Notes: generated by a model from the sequence alone, not told the origin. DNA of 64,000 nucleotides from Mycobacterium sp. D16Q14 (GCA_002013415.1 MAEX01000019.1:1-64000), one strand, 5' to 3'. Positions 35,935 to 44,911 are shown, numbered from the stretch's first letter. Program-made: numbers and translations.

Positions 35935-35961
35935 GTTGACATTGTTGTCAACACTTGTTGA
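35935..35961. promoter_or_regulatory. Overlapping inverted repeats in the methyltransferase promoter
   Basis: Two perfect inverted repeats interlock: GTTGAC-6 nt-GTCAAC (35935-35952) and TCAACA-CT-TGTTGA (35948-35961). A further GTTGAC occurs at 35971. This is the likely target of the neighbouring TetR protein. Confidence 0.6.
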
Positions 35962-36063
35962 CCAACAGTCGTTGACATCACCGTAACGCCGCTTCGTGAC
36001 ATTTGATTCCCGCCGGCCAGCGCGATTCGAAGTCGAAGTCCTCGGCCCATTACTGTCGTCGTC

Positions 36064-36675
36064 GTGTCTGTCGGAAAACTGCCCAGCGAAAAGACGATTC
36101 AGTGGTGGCCGCCCCTCGGCGTCATCGCGATGCTGGTGCTCGGGTTCTCCGTCGGTAAAGGTTCAACGCCGCTTGACGTCTGGTTTTTCCGCGAGACGCA
36201 GCTCGTATTCGGGGTACAGCCGCGCTGGCTGCTGTTCTTCACCGACTGGGTGTTTCTCGTTCCGGTGCTCGTGGTGTGCGTCGGGTTCGAGCTGTATCGG
36301 CGGCGTTGGCGTGTCGCTGCGGTGGTGCTGGCCTGCCCGTTCGTAGCGAATTGGACCACTCAGGGCACCAAGATGCTGGTCGGTCGCGAGAAGGGCGGCT
36401 ATCTCGCCTACCCCAGCGGCCACACCACCTTCGTGGTGGCCGTGATGGGGATGCTGGTGCTGGTCGCCGGTGGCGCCCTATGGGCGTACATCGTGGCCGG
36501 GATTGTCAGCATGCTCGGGCTGCTAGGCCAAGTCGCCTGTGGGTATCACTACCTCACCGACACCATCGGTGCCGTGCTGGTCACCACCGCAGTGGTGGCG
36601 CTGGGGGTATGGGCCGCCGGTCAGTCCTCGGCGAGCTCGGCCAGCACCTCGTCGGACAGGTCCACATTGGTGTAG
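36064..36675 (+). CDS. PAP2-family membrane phosphatase
   Basis: 203 residues, GTG start. Six membrane helices. The phosphatase signatures are KMLVGREKGG (motif I, K-x6-R-type but without the following Pro), YPSGHTT (motif II) and GQVACGYHYLTDTIG (motif III, H and D kept while the usual SR is replaced by CG). It should remove phosphate from a lipid phosphate such as phosphatidate or a polyprenyl diphosphate; motif changes make activity less certain. The last 55 bp overlap the 3' end of yebC on the other strand. Confidence 0.82.
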   Translation: MSVGKLPSEKTIQWWPPLGVIAMLVLGFSVGKGSTPLDVWFFRETQLVFGVQPRWLLFFTDWVFLVPVLVVCVGFELYRRRWRVAAVVLACPFVANWTTQGTKMLVGREKGGYLAYPSGHTTFVVAVMGMLVLVAGGALWAYIVAGIVSMLGLLGQVACGYHYLTDTIGAVLVTTAVVALGVWAAGQSSASSASTSSDRSTLV

Positions 36676-37376
36676 ACGTTCTGCACGTCGTCACTGTCCT
36701 CCAGCGCGTCGACAAGCTTGAACACCTTGCGAGCCGTTTCCACATCGGCGGGAACGGTCACCGACGGCTGGAAGCTCGCTTCTGCCGAGTCGTAGTCAAT
36801 GCCGGCATCCTGCAGTGCCTGCCGCACTGCGACCAGGTCGGTGGGCTCGGAGACGACTTCGAAGCTCTCGCCGAGATCGTTGACCTCCTCGGCACCCGCC
36901 TCCAGCACGGCCGTCAGCACGTCGTCCTCCGACAGGTTCCCCTTCTCCAGGGTGACCATGCCCTTGCGGGAGAACAGGTAGGACACCGAACCCGGGTCCG
37001 CCATGTTGCCACCGTTGCGGGTCATCGCGACCCGGACCTCGCCGGCGGCGCGGTTGCGGTTATCGGTCAAGCACTCGACAAGCACAGCAACACCATTGGG
37101 GCCGTAGCCCTCGTACATGATGGTCTGCCAGTCGGCGCCGCCAGCCTCTTCGCCGGCGCCGCGCTTGCGGGCCCGCTCGATGTTGTCATTGGGCACCGAC
37201 GTCTTCTTGGCCTTCTGGATGGCGTCGTAGAGCGTCGGGTTGCCGGCCGGATCTCCGCCACCGGTACGGGCGGCGACCTCGATGTTCTTGATCAGCTTGG
37301 CGAACTCTTTGCCACGGCGCGCGTCTTTCACGGCCTTCTGATGCTTGGTGGTGGCCCACTTGGAATGGCCGCTCAT
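36621..37376 (-). CDS. yebC: YebC/PmpR-family protein (Rv2603c-like)
   Basis: 251 residues, starting MSGHSKWATTKHQKAVKDARRGKEFAKLIK, the standard family start. Members were first called transcriptional regulators; more recent work in other bacteria links YebC to translation of difficult proline-containing sequences. All three domains are present with normal length. A strong hairpin lies 41 bp upstream of the ATG. The gene is convergent with, and overlaps, the PAP2 gene. Confidence 0.95.
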   Translation of the reverse strand: MSGHSKWATTKHQKAVKDARRGKEFAKLIKNIEVAARTGGGDPAGNPTLYDAIQKAKKTSVPNDNIERARKRGAGEEAGGADWQTIMYEGYGPNGVAVLVECLTDNRNRAAGEVRVAMTRNGGNMADPGSVSYLFSRKGMVTLEKGNLSEDDVLTAVLEAGAEEVNDLGESFEVVSEPTDLVAVRQALQDAGIDYDSAEASFQPSVTVPADVETARKVFKLVDALEDSDDVQNVYTNVDLSDEVLAELAED

Positions 37377-37417
37377 GTACCCCTGTACCGCTTTCTCTTG
37401 ACGTTCCGTCTTATCTT

Positions 37418-37447
37418 TGCGCTGCCCGAGTGTACTCGGGCAGCGCA
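37418..37447. other. Perfect long inverted repeat between yebC and an HD-like gene
   Basis: TGCGCTGCCCGAGT and ACTCGGGCAGCGCA form a 14-bp perfect arm pair with a two-base centre. It lies between two divergent genes. It lacks a following T-run on either strand, so it may be an operator, an mRNA leader hairpin for yebC, or a factor-assisted terminator for transcripts arriving from pdxT. Confidence 0.75.
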
Positions 37448-37564
37448 GGTGGCCAGCGATTCAGTAAGACCCGACCCTGAATTTGACGACGTTTTTCGGC
37501 GGCACGGCATCGGGAGATTCAGCCTCAACAGCGGAGCCGGCGCCAGGAATATAGGGTGAACTGC

Positions 37565-38092
37565 ATGACTGTCCTGGTAGAAGACCCGATAGTCGACGCC
37601 ATTCTGGACCGGTACGCGTCGACCATCGGCGACAGCCTCACCGATTACCGCAATCATCTGTATCGGGGCATGAACTACCAGCTGCGTCTTCTCGGCATGA
37701 CGACCGCGCCACCCGAGATCGCGCTGGCGTGGGCGACGCACGATATCGGCATCTGGACGGCCGGCACCTGGGACTACCTCGATCCGTCGGTGGCCCTCGC
37801 CGAGCAGCTGGCACCGGAGTTCGGAATCGACGATGCCAGTCGCACCACGACGATGGTTGCCGATCATCACAAGCTCAGATCAGCGGACGATCTATGGGTC
37901 GAGACATTTCGATTGGGTGACCGGATTGACGCCTTCCACGGGTTCTACGCCAGGACCGGCCTGGAACGCGCCGATGTGCGCGAGGTCGTAGAGGCATTGC
38001 CGTACGGCGGTTTTCACGGATTCTTGGTGCGAACGGCCGGAAAGTGGACGCTCAAGCACCCGCTGCGGCCGATGCCGATGCTGCGCTGGTAA
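37565..38092 (+). CDS. HD-domain-like hydrolase of unknown function
   Basis: 175 residues from ATG 37565 with AGGG upstream. The pattern YRNHLYRGMNYQL, ALAWATHDIGIW (the HD pair), and MVADHHKLR is that of HD-superfamily metal-dependent phosphohydrolases. Such proteins often hydrolyse nucleotides or cyclic dinucleotides; no substrate is evident. It stands alone on the plus strand between yebC and pdxT. Confidence 0.7.
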   Translation: MTVLVEDPIVDAILDRYASTIGDSLTDYRNHLYRGMNYQLRLLGMTTAPPEIALAWATHDIGIWTAGTWDYLDPSVALAEQLAPEFGIDDASRTTTMVADHHKLRSADDLWVETFRLGDRIDAFHGFYARTGLERADVREVVEALPYGGFHGFLVRTAGKWTLKHPLRPMPMLRW

Positions 38093-38104
38093 CCGCGTGC
38101 GTCC

Positions 38105-38686
38105 TCAGGACGCGCGCACCATGTCGACGAACAGCTGGTGCACCCGCCGGTCCCCGGTGACCTCGGGGTGAAACGACGTCGCCAAGGCACTCCCCTGCCG
38201 CACCGCGACGGGATGCCCGTGCGCAACGGCCAGCACCTCGACGTCGGCGCCAACCCGCTCCACCCACGGCGCCCTGATGAACACCGCGTGCAGTCCACCA
38301 TCAAGCCCGGCGAAATCCAGGTCGCCCTCGAATGAGTCCACCTGGCGCCCGAAGGCATTGCGCCGCACCGTCATATCGATGGCACCGAGCGCCACCGCAT
38401 CTGGACGGGTGTCGAGTATCTCGCTGGCGAGCAGGATCATGCCGGCGCACGAGCCATAGACCGGCAGCCCGTCCCGCAGACGTTCGGAGAGCGGATCCAG
38501 CAGCTCGAACACGCGCAGCAAGTTGCTCATGGTGGTGGACTCCCCGCCAGGGATGACCAGTCCGTCCACCTTCGAGAGTTCCTCGGCACGACGCACGCCG
38601 AGCACATCGGCACCCGAATCTTTCAGAGCGGCAACATGTTCCCTGACATCGCCCTGCAATGCCAGCACGCCTACCAGCGGGCTCAC
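38105..38686 (-). CDS. pdxT: PLP synthase glutaminase subunit PdxT
   Basis: 193 residues from GTG 38686, overlapping the tesB stop (GTGA). Class I-like glutaminase: GGESTTM, nucleophile Cys in YGSCAGMILLA, and catalytic His/Glu in SFHPEVTGD. It supplies ammonia from glutamine to PdxS for making pyridoxal 5'-phosphate. In mycobacteria the thioesterase sits between pdxS and pdxT, as here. Confidence 0.95.
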   Translation of the reverse strand: MSPLVGVLALQGDVREHVAALKDSGADVLGVRRAEELSKVDGLVIPGGESTTMSNLLRVFELLDPLSERLRDGLPVYGSCAGMILLASEILDTRPDAVALGAIDMTVRRNAFGRQVDSFEGDLDFAGLDGGLHAVFIRAPWVERVGADVEVLAVAHGHPVAVRQGSALATSFHPEVTGDRRVHQLFVDMVRAS

Positions 38687-39537
38687 GCCATGTTCCCCTT
38701 GGCGATCGACGCCTCGTCCGGGTTGCGCTCGTACCGGGTAAGCCCCTCTTGCACCACCGCCGCGACCATCCGGCCCTCGCGATCGAAGATCCGGCCCTGA
38801 GTCAGCGCCCGTCCGTATCCTGCCGACGGCGATGTCTCGTCGTACAGCAGCCATTCATCGGCGCGGAATGGCCGCAGGAACCACAGCGCATGATCCAGGG
38901 ATGCGGTCTGCAGCACCGCGTCCCGGTGCGGCACCTTGGACGAACTCAACAGCGTCAGGTCGCTCATGTAGGCCAGCGCACAAATATGCAGGACCGGGTC
39001 GTCAGGAAGCTGCTTGCGGCAGCGGAACCACACCCGCTGCTGCGCGGCCAGCCGAGGATTCCGGTCCATCAGCTCGTCGGGAACGATCCGGATGTCCCAT
39101 TCGGCGAACTGCCGGAACAGGTCGTGACTAAACGACCCCTCCTCGTCCTGCACATCCGGCAGGTCCTCCGGTGCGGGCACCGGAGGCATCAGGTCCTGAT
39201 GCTCGATGCCGGTGTCCAGAGTCTGGAATGACGCCGACATACTGAAGATTGCCTGCCCACCCTGAATCGCGGTAACGCGACGGGTCACGAACGAACGGCC
39301 GTCACGCACCCGGTCGACGAGAAATACGGTGGGCTCGTTGGGATTCCCCGGTCGCAGGAAATACCCGTGCAGGGAGTGGACAAGGTAGTGCGGCTCCACG
39401 GTGCGAACCGCCGAGACCAACGACTGCCCAGCGACCTGACCGCCGAAGGTACGGCGCAGGCTGCTGGGGGTCACGTTGCCTCGGAAGATGTCCTTTTCGA
39501 GTTGCTCGAGCGTCAGGATCTCTTCGATATCGGCCAT
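38683..39537 (-). CDS. tesB2: Acyl-CoA thioesterase II
   Basis: 284 residues of a double hot-dog fold: N-terminal half with RRTFGGQVAGQSLVSAVRT and HSLHGYFLRPG, C-terminal half with ASLDHALWFLRPFRADEWLLYD, which includes the catalytic Asp/His block, and QGRIFDREGRMVAAVVQEGL. It cleaves acyl-CoA to fatty acid and CoA. It begins 9 bp after pdxS and is coupled to pdxT. Confidence 0.93.
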   Translation of the reverse strand: MADIEEILTLEQLEKDIFRGNVTPSSLRRTFGGQVAGQSLVSAVRTVEPHYLVHSLHGYFLRPGNPNEPTVFLVDRVRDGRSFVTRRVTAIQGGQAIFSMSASFQTLDTGIEHQDLMPPVPAPEDLPDVQDEEGSFSHDLFRQFAEWDIRIVPDELMDRNPRLAAQQRVWFRCRKQLPDDPVLHICALAYMSDLTLLSSSKVPHRDAVLQTASLDHALWFLRPFRADEWLLYDETSPSAGYGRALTQGRIFDREGRMVAAVVQEGLTRYERNPDEASIAKGNMA

Positions 39538-39546
39538 CAGATGGTT

Positions 39547-40461
39547 TTACCAGCCGCGCTCGGCGAGCCGATGCGGCTGCGCGATGTCCTCCACGTTGAT
39601 GCCGACCATTGCCTCACCCAGACCGCGGGACACCTTGGCGAGCACGTCCGGGTCGTCGTAGAAGGTGGTGGCCTTCACGATCGCAGCGGCCCGCTGCTCC
39701 GGGTTGCCGGACTTGAAGATTCCGGAGCCGACGAACACACCCTCGGCGCCCAGCTGCATCATCATCGCGGCGTCCGCCGGAGTGGCGATACCGCCGGCGG
39801 TGAACAGCGTGACCGGGAGCTTGCCGGCGCGAGCGACCTCGACCACGAGCTCATAGGGAGCCTGCAGTTCCTTTGCGGCAACGTACAACTCGTCCTCGGA
39901 CAGCGAGATGAGCCGACGGATCTCGCCACCGATCTTACGCATGTGCGTGGTCGCGTTAGACACGTCGCCGGTGCCGGCCTCACCCTTGGAGCGGATCATC
40001 GCCGCACCCTCGGTGATGCGGCGCAACGCCTCGCCCAGGTTGGTGGCACCGCACACGAACGGCACGGTGAACTTCCACTTGTCGATGTGGTTGGTGTAGT
40101 CGGCGGGGGTCAGCACCTCCGACTCGTCGATGTAGTCCACGCCAAGGCTCTGCAGAATCTGCGCCTCGACGAAATGCCCGATACGGGCCTTGGCCATGAC
40201 GGGCACGCTGACGGCGCTGATGATGCCGTCAATCATGTCGGGATCACTCATGCGAGACACGCCACCCTGAGCGCGGATGTCGGCGGGGACGCGCTCCAGT
40301 GCCATCACGGCGACGGCTCCGGCGTCTTCAGCGATCTTCGCCTGATCGGGGGTGACAACGTCCATGATGACGCCACCCTTGAGCATCTCGGCCATACCGC
40401 GCTTGACGCGAGCGGTACCGGTTCCGGTCTCGGGGGACGTTCCATTGGTCGTGCTAGTCAA
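39547..40461 (-). CDS. pdxS: PLP synthase subunit PdxS
   Basis: 304 residues from a TTG start with AGGAG 8 nt upstream. The TIM-barrel protein has the conserved start VKRGMAEMLKGGVIMDVV, the lysines of the active site in VPVMAKARIGHF and EGAAMIRSKGEAGTG, and the phosphate loop FTAGGIATPADAA. It condenses ribose 5-phosphate, glyceraldehyde 3-phosphate and ammonia to PLP with PdxT. Confidence 0.97.
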   Translation of the reverse strand: MTSTTNGTSPETGTGTARVKRGMAEMLKGGVIMDVVTPDQAKIAEDAGAVAVMALERVPADIRAQGGVSRMSDPDMIDGIISAVSVPVMAKARIGHFVEAQILQSLGVDYIDESEVLTPADYTNHIDKWKFTVPFVCGATNLGEALRRITEGAAMIRSKGEAGTGDVSNATTHMRKIGGEIRRLISLSEDELYVAAKELQAPYELVVEVARAGKLPVTLFTAGGIATPADAAMMMQLGAEGVFVGSGIFKSGNPEQRAAAIVKATTFYDDPDVLAKVSRGLGEAMVGINVEDIAQPHRLAERGW

Positions 40462-40547
40462 CTGGGGGCTCCTGGATGTTCGGGTTCTCAGACCAGTCTA
40501 ATGCCGCCGCACCAGCGATTTTGTCGCGGGAGGTGCGGTGACTGGGC

Positions 40548-41573
40548 TCACCCGATCAGGATCGGCTCGCGGCGCCCGCCGGTGGCCACCGCGTCGGCCG
40601 CGCTAGCGGCCTCCCCGAGCAGCTCTCCCAGCTGATTCGGGAAAACCTGCTCCCCCGAGGCCGTCAGCGCGGCGATCTCTTCCGCATCGCACCAGCGGTG
40701 GCCGGTGATGTAGCGCTGCTCCAGGTTGGTGCGGCCGTCCGTCGCCGGCTCGAACCTCTTGGTGCGGTGCACGAAGAACAATTCCTCGGAGCGAATGGTG
40801 GTGCCGTTGAAGTCGAAGACGGCGACCCGACGCCACAGCGGGCCCACGAGGCGCCCAGAGGGAACCGATAAGCCGGTCTCCTCGACCAGCTCGCGTACCG
40901 CGCCGTCGGACAGCTTCTCCCCCGGCAAGGTCTGGCCGCCAACGGTGAACCACCAGTGCACCGCGGGGCTCGGCGCGGCGGGATCGAAGCCGCGCAGCAG
41001 CAGCACCCGGCCATCCTCGTCCAGCAGGATGATCCGCGCCGAAGTACGGAAGTTGGCCAGTGCCGGATCCTCGGCGCCCACACCCTGACGGTCGATGATT
41101 TCGAAATACGTTGGCATCGGCGCGGTTCCGCCCAGGCGCAGCCAACGCACCGGACGGCGTACCCGGAGAGCCAGGGTGTCACGCACGGCGTCGTTGTGGA
41201 AGCGCCGCGCGATCAGCACCCGCGTCTCCGCATCAGCGAGCTCGGCCACCAGCGCGGGGCGCAACCGCTCCGCGTCGACGGTGGATAGCGCCGAGGCCAG
41301 CTGGTTCTCCGCGTACTCACGCCGGTCTCGATCGGCCCGCTCGGCCTTCGCCGCGAGTCTGATGAGTTGTTCGTCCTTGAGCGCGTCGCCCACCGCGCGC
41401 GCCACGACGGCGCGGCGCGCCAGCGCGGCATCGAGGGACTGCCAGGACAAATCGCTACGCACATGCAGCCGGTCCAACCGGTTGGCCACCAGGTAGGCCC
41501 ACAGCAGGCCCAGCGCGACCAGCGTGCCGATGAGGGCGATGACGATGACGGTCAAAGCCGAGAAGGTCACCAA
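40548..41573 (-). CDS. Membrane-anchored NUDIX hydrolase with LemA-like N-terminus (Rv2609c-like)
   Basis: 341 residues. One membrane helix at about 5-28, then a helical stretch (LVANRLDRLHVRSDLSW, ALARRAVVARAV) that resembles the LemA family. The C-terminal NUDIX domain has an exact box: GQTLPGE, seven residues, RELVEETGL. It probably hydrolyses a nucleoside diphosphate linked to another group. It overlaps pimA by 7 bp in the PIM operon, which suggests, without proof, a role close to lipid or sugar-nucleotide metabolism. Confidence 0.85.
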   Translation of the reverse strand: MVTFSALTVIVIALIGTLVALGLLWAYLVANRLDRLHVRSDLSWQSLDAALARRAVVARAVGDALKDEQLIRLAAKAERADRDRREYAENQLASALSTVDAERLRPALVAELADAETRVLIARRFHNDAVRDTLALRVRRPVRWLRLGGTAPMPTYFEIIDRQGVGAEDPALANFRTSARIILLDEDGRVLLLRGFDPAAPSPAVHWWFTVGGQTLPGEKLSDGAVRELVEETGLSVPSGRLVGPLWRRVAVFDFNGTTIRSEELFFVHRTKRFEPATDGRTNLEQRYITGHRWCDAEEIAALTASGEQVFPNQLGELLGEAASAADAVATGGRREPILIG

Positions 41574-42694
41574 CTGTCGACCTTCACGCGGGCGCCAGAG
41601 GCGGTCACAGTCTCGTAGACGAGCATGATCTGCTGCGCGACCACCGACCAGTCGTATCGCTGGACCGCGTCGGTACCCGCCGCGACCAGCTCTGCCCGGC
41701 CCTCATCATCGCCGAGCACGTCAATGATGGCCGCCGCCAGGGCATCCGAATCGCCGGTGGTCATCAACCGGCCCGCCTTGCCATCCAGGAGCACGCGCCG
41801 GAAGGCATCCAGCGAGCTTGCGACCACCGCGGTCCCGGCAGCCATGGCCTCCACCAACACGATGCCGAAGCTCTCGCCGCCGATGTTGGGTGCACAGTAG
41901 ACGTCGGCGCTGTGCATCGCCGAGGCCTTGGTGGCATCGTCGACCTGACCGAGGAACCGCAGATGTTTCGCCAACGGTCCTGCCTGCGCACGCAATTCGG
42001 CCTCATCTCCACGGCCGACGATCAGGATCTCCACATCGGCGAAGCTGGCAGCGATCTTCGGTAAAGCCGCCATCAACACGTCCATACCCTTGCGCGGCTC
42101 GTCGTAGCGGCCTAGGAACAGTACCGTCTTGCCCGCCCTCGGGTAGCCCTCCAGCATGGGTGCGCCGGAAAAGGATCGGACGTCGACGCCGTTGGGAATC
42201 TCCACTGCATCGGAGCCAAGCGCCTCCATCTGCCAGCGCCGGGCCAGCTCGGAGACGGCGATCCGACCGACGATCTTTTCGTGCCAAGGGCGCAGCACCG
42301 CCTGAAAGACGCTCAGCGTCAACGACTTCGTGGTAGAGGTGTGAAAGGTGGCGACGATCGGACCCTCAGCCACCATGAGCGCCAACATAGACAGGCTCGG
42401 CGCGTTTGGCTCATGCAGATGCAACACGTCGAAGTCGCCGTCGACCAGCCAGCGCCTGGTCTTGGCGTAGGTGGCCGGGCCAAATCGCAGCCGCGCCACC
42501 GAACCGTTGTACGGAATCGGAACTGCCTTGCCACCGGAGACCACGAACTCTGGCAGTTCCAGGTCTGATGAAGACGGTGCGAGCAGACTTACATGGTGGC
42601 CCCGATCCCTCATGACCTCGGCCAACTGCACCACATGGGACTGGACGCCGCCCGGTACATCAAAGGAGTACGGACAGACCATCCCGATGCGCAT
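41567..42694 (-). CDS. pimA: Phosphatidylinositol alpha-mannosyltransferase PimA
   Basis: 375 residues, GT4 GT-B fold: N-terminal CPYSFDVPGGVQSHV with the Gly-rich substrate loop, HLHEPNAPS, and the C-terminal GDP-mannose region FLGRYDEPRKGMDVL and NIGGESFGIVLVEAMAAG with the EX7E motif. It transfers the first mannose to phosphatidylinositol on the inner membrane face. It overlaps patA by one base (TAATG) and the NUDIX gene by 7 bp. Confidence 0.96.
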   Translation of the reverse strand: MRIGMVCPYSFDVPGGVQSHVVQLAEVMRDRGHHVSLLAPSSSDLELPEFVVSGGKAVPIPYNGSVARLRFGPATYAKTRRWLVDGDFDVLHLHEPNAPSLSMLALMVAEGPIVATFHTSTTKSLTLSVFQAVLRPWHEKIVGRIAVSELARRWQMEALGSDAVEIPNGVDVRSFSGAPMLEGYPRAGKTVLFLGRYDEPRKGMDVLMAALPKIAASFADVEILIVGRGDEAELRAQAGPLAKHLRFLGQVDDATKASAMHSADVYCAPNIGGESFGIVLVEAMAAGTAVVASSLDAFRRVLLDGKAGRLMTTGDSDALAAAIIDVLGDDEGRAELVAAGTDAVQRYDWSVVAQQIMLVYETVTASGARVKVDSW

Positions 42695-43707
42695 TACGCC
42701 TGCCCACCAACGGAGTCCGTCTCCCTGGGGGCTGCCCGATCATCAATTTCCGTCTCCCGGCCAGCCGCCGGTTCCGGCGCGGAAGCGGTCTCAGACGGCG
42801 ATGTGCGCAGCCGGGTGCGACGTTCTTCGGACAGATCGTCAAGCCACAGGGGTTGCAGCATGTGCCAGTCCGCGGGGCGCTCGGCGATGTTGGCGGCGAA
42901 TTCGTCGGCGAGTGCCTGCGTCGCCACGGCGACATCGCCTGCCGAGGTGTCGATGGGCTCCTGGATCCGTACTCCCCATTGACCGTGCGGCTCGAACCAG
43001 CAGTGTGCCGGCAGCAGGCGCGCTCCGGTGTCGATCGCCAGGCGGGCGGGCCCAGCGGGCATCCGGGCCTCCGAGCCGAAGAAGTTGACGGGAACACCGT
43101 TGCGGCTCAGGTCACGATCGGCCATCAGGCAGACGACACGGTTATCCCGCAACCGCGCCGCCAGGGTCTCGTAGGGCCCGGTGGAGTCGCCACTCGAGGC
43201 AAGCACTTCGAAGCCAAGGGTTTCCCGGTAGTCCAGGAATCGGCGGTACAGCGACTCAGGTTTGAGGCGCTCCGCGACGGTGGTGAAGGTGCCGTAGGTC
43301 TGGGCCAGCCAGACACCGGCCATGTCCCAGTTGCCACTGTGCGGCAGGGCGATCACTGTGCCCTTGCCGTTCTCCTGGGATGCGTCGATGTTCCGGCGCC
43401 CGAATGCACAGCTGTCCAGGCGGCCGGCAAGGCGTTCCATGTTCTGTGAGGGCAGGCGGAACGCTTCGCGCCAGTAGCGCGCGTAGGAGCGCATCGAGTC
43501 GATCATCAGCCGGTCGGGCACCTCGCGAGGATGTACGCCGAGCACCCGGGCGAGGTTCTTGCGCAGTTGCTCGGGCCCACCGTTGCGCGCACCCACCATG
43601 GCACCGACATCGAATATGGCTCGAGCGAGGAGGTCCGGTGTCACCTGAGTCACGTTCCAGCCAGCGGCATAGCCCCAATCGGCAGCGCGTTCGCCCCACA
43701 CACTCAT
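42694..43707 (-). CDS. patA: Phosphatidylinositol mannoside acyltransferase PatA
   Basis: 337 residues of the lipid A/HtrB acyltransferase family. The catalytic H-x4-D motif is in IALPHSGNWDMAG, and further blocks are VVCLMADRDLSRNGVPVNFFG and PAHCWFE. It acylates the mannose of PIM1. The C-terminus has a Glu/Ala/Pro-rich tail not seen in the E. coli family. It overlaps pgsA by 4 bp. Confidence 0.94.
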   Translation of the reverse strand: MSVWGERAADWGYAAGWNVTQVTPDLLARAIFDVGAMVGARNGGPEQLRKNLARVLGVHPREVPDRLMIDSMRSYARYWREAFRLPSQNMERLAGRLDSCAFGRRNIDASQENGKGTVIALPHSGNWDMAGVWLAQTYGTFTTVAERLKPESLYRRFLDYRETLGFEVLASSGDSTGPYETLAARLRDNRVVCLMADRDLSRNGVPVNFFGSEARMPAGPARLAIDTGARLLPAHCWFEPHGQWGVRIQEPIDTSAGDVAVATQALADEFAANIAERPADWHMLQPLWLDDLSEERRTRLRTSPSETASAPEPAAGRETEIDDRAAPRETDSVGGQA

Positions 43708-44366
43708 GACTGATTCTTCTCCGCGGTGTCCTGTCCGGAATCAGAATTGGGCAACAGATCAGAAGCACCCGGAGATGTGCGCACCGCATGCATCCGTTGG
43801 GCCACCGTCACCAGGCTCGCGATCGCCAGTACCCACATCGCCGTATGTAACGGCCACTGCACTCCAAAACCGCCGCCGAAGATCGCTCCGGCGAGCACGA
43901 TGATGAGCCGTTCGGGGCGTTCGATCAGCCCGCCGTCGGCGCGCAACCCGGAGGCCTCGGCCCGCGCCTTCACATACGAGATCACCTGTGAAGTGATCAT
44001 GCAGATCAGCGTGGCTACAACCAAAGATGTTGATCCCCAGCCGAATGCGGCCCACCAGAGCAGTCCGGCGAATATCGCACCATCGGCCACGCGATCACAT
44101 GTCGCGTCGAGCACCGCACCGAACCGGGTGCCACCACCGCGGGCCCGTGCCATCGCCCCGTCGAGCATGTCGAACATCGTGAACAGCCAGACTGCGATGC
44201 CGCCCCAGAACAGGTGGCCCGTCGGGAACAAGGTGAGCGCCGCGACAACCGTCGCCGCCGTCCCGAAGATGGTGACGGTGTCGGGGGTGAATCCCGCACG
44301 CAGCACCGCGTTGGCCAACGGATTGATGATCTTCGCGAACGTCTCCCGGGACAGGATGGCGCTCAT
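43704..44366 (-). CDS. pgsA1: Phosphatidylinositol phosphate synthase (CDP-alcohol phosphatidyltransferase)
   Basis: 220 residues with six membrane helices. The metal motif is complete: D-ML-DG-AM-AR, eight residues, G, three residues, D, three residues, D (about 67-92). It joins CDP-diacylglycerol to inositol phosphate, giving the precursor of PI, PIM, LM and LAM. It overlaps the HIT gene and patA by 4 bp each. Confidence 0.95.
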   Translation of the reverse strand: MSAILSRETFAKIINPLANAVLRAGFTPDTVTIFGTAATVVAALTLFPTGHLFWGGIAVWLFTMFDMLDGAMARARGGGTRFGAVLDATCDRVADGAIFAGLLWWAAFGWGSTSLVVATLICMITSQVISYVKARAEASGLRADGGLIERPERLIIVLAGAIFGGGFGVQWPLHTAMWVLAIASLVTVAQRMHAVRTSPGASDLLPNSDSGQDTAEKNQS

Positions 44367-44911
44367 GGCAACTGCTCCCAGGCACTGGCGAGTAGTTCGC
44401 GGGTGTCCCGCAACAGCTGTGGCAGCACCTTGGAGTCGCCGATGATGGTGATGAAATTCGCGTCGCCACCCCAGCGCGGCACCACATGCTGATGCAGGTG
44501 CTCGGCCAGCGATCCGCCCGCCGCGGTGCCCAGGTTCAGCCCCACGTTGAAACCATGTGGACGGGATACCTTCTTGATCACCCGAATCGCCTTCTGGGTG
44601 AATGCCATCAGCTCCCGGCTCTCGTCCTCGGTGAGGTCTTCGAGCTCGGCAACCTGCCGGTAGGGCACCACCATCAGATGGCCCGGGTTGTACGGGTACA
44701 GATTGAGTACGGCGTACACATGGTCCCCGCGCGCAACGACCAGCCCGTCCTCATCGGCCATCTCGGGGATATCAGTGAACGGAGCGGACTCTGCCCCACT
44801 CGATTTCACCGCCTCGATCAGATAGGTCATCCGGTGCGGCGTCCACAGCCGCTGCAGATGGTCGGGGTCGCCCACGCCCCGGTCGATGATGGTCGAGTCC
44901 TCGTCAGTCAC
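44363..44911 (-). CDS. HIT-family nucleotide phosphorylase/hydrolase (Rv2613c-like)
   Basis: 182 residues. The HIT motif is LHQHVVPRW (H-x-H-x-x), preceded by the substrate strand YNPGHLMVVPYRQV and the LNLGTAAGG loop. The M. tuberculosis homologue Rv2613c is an Ap4A phosphorylase. It overlaps thrS by 8 bp and pgsA1 by 4 bp in the thrS-to-pimA operon. Confidence 0.93.
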   Translation of the reverse strand: MTDEDSTIIDRGVGDPDHLQRLWTPHRMTYLIEAVKSSGAESAPFTDIPEMADEDGLVVARGDHVYAVLNLYPYNPGHLMVVPYRQVAELEDLTEDESRELMAFTQKAIRVIKKVSRPHGFNVGLNLGTAAGGSLAEHLHQHVVPRWGGDANFITIIGDSKVLPQLLRDTRELLASAWEQLP

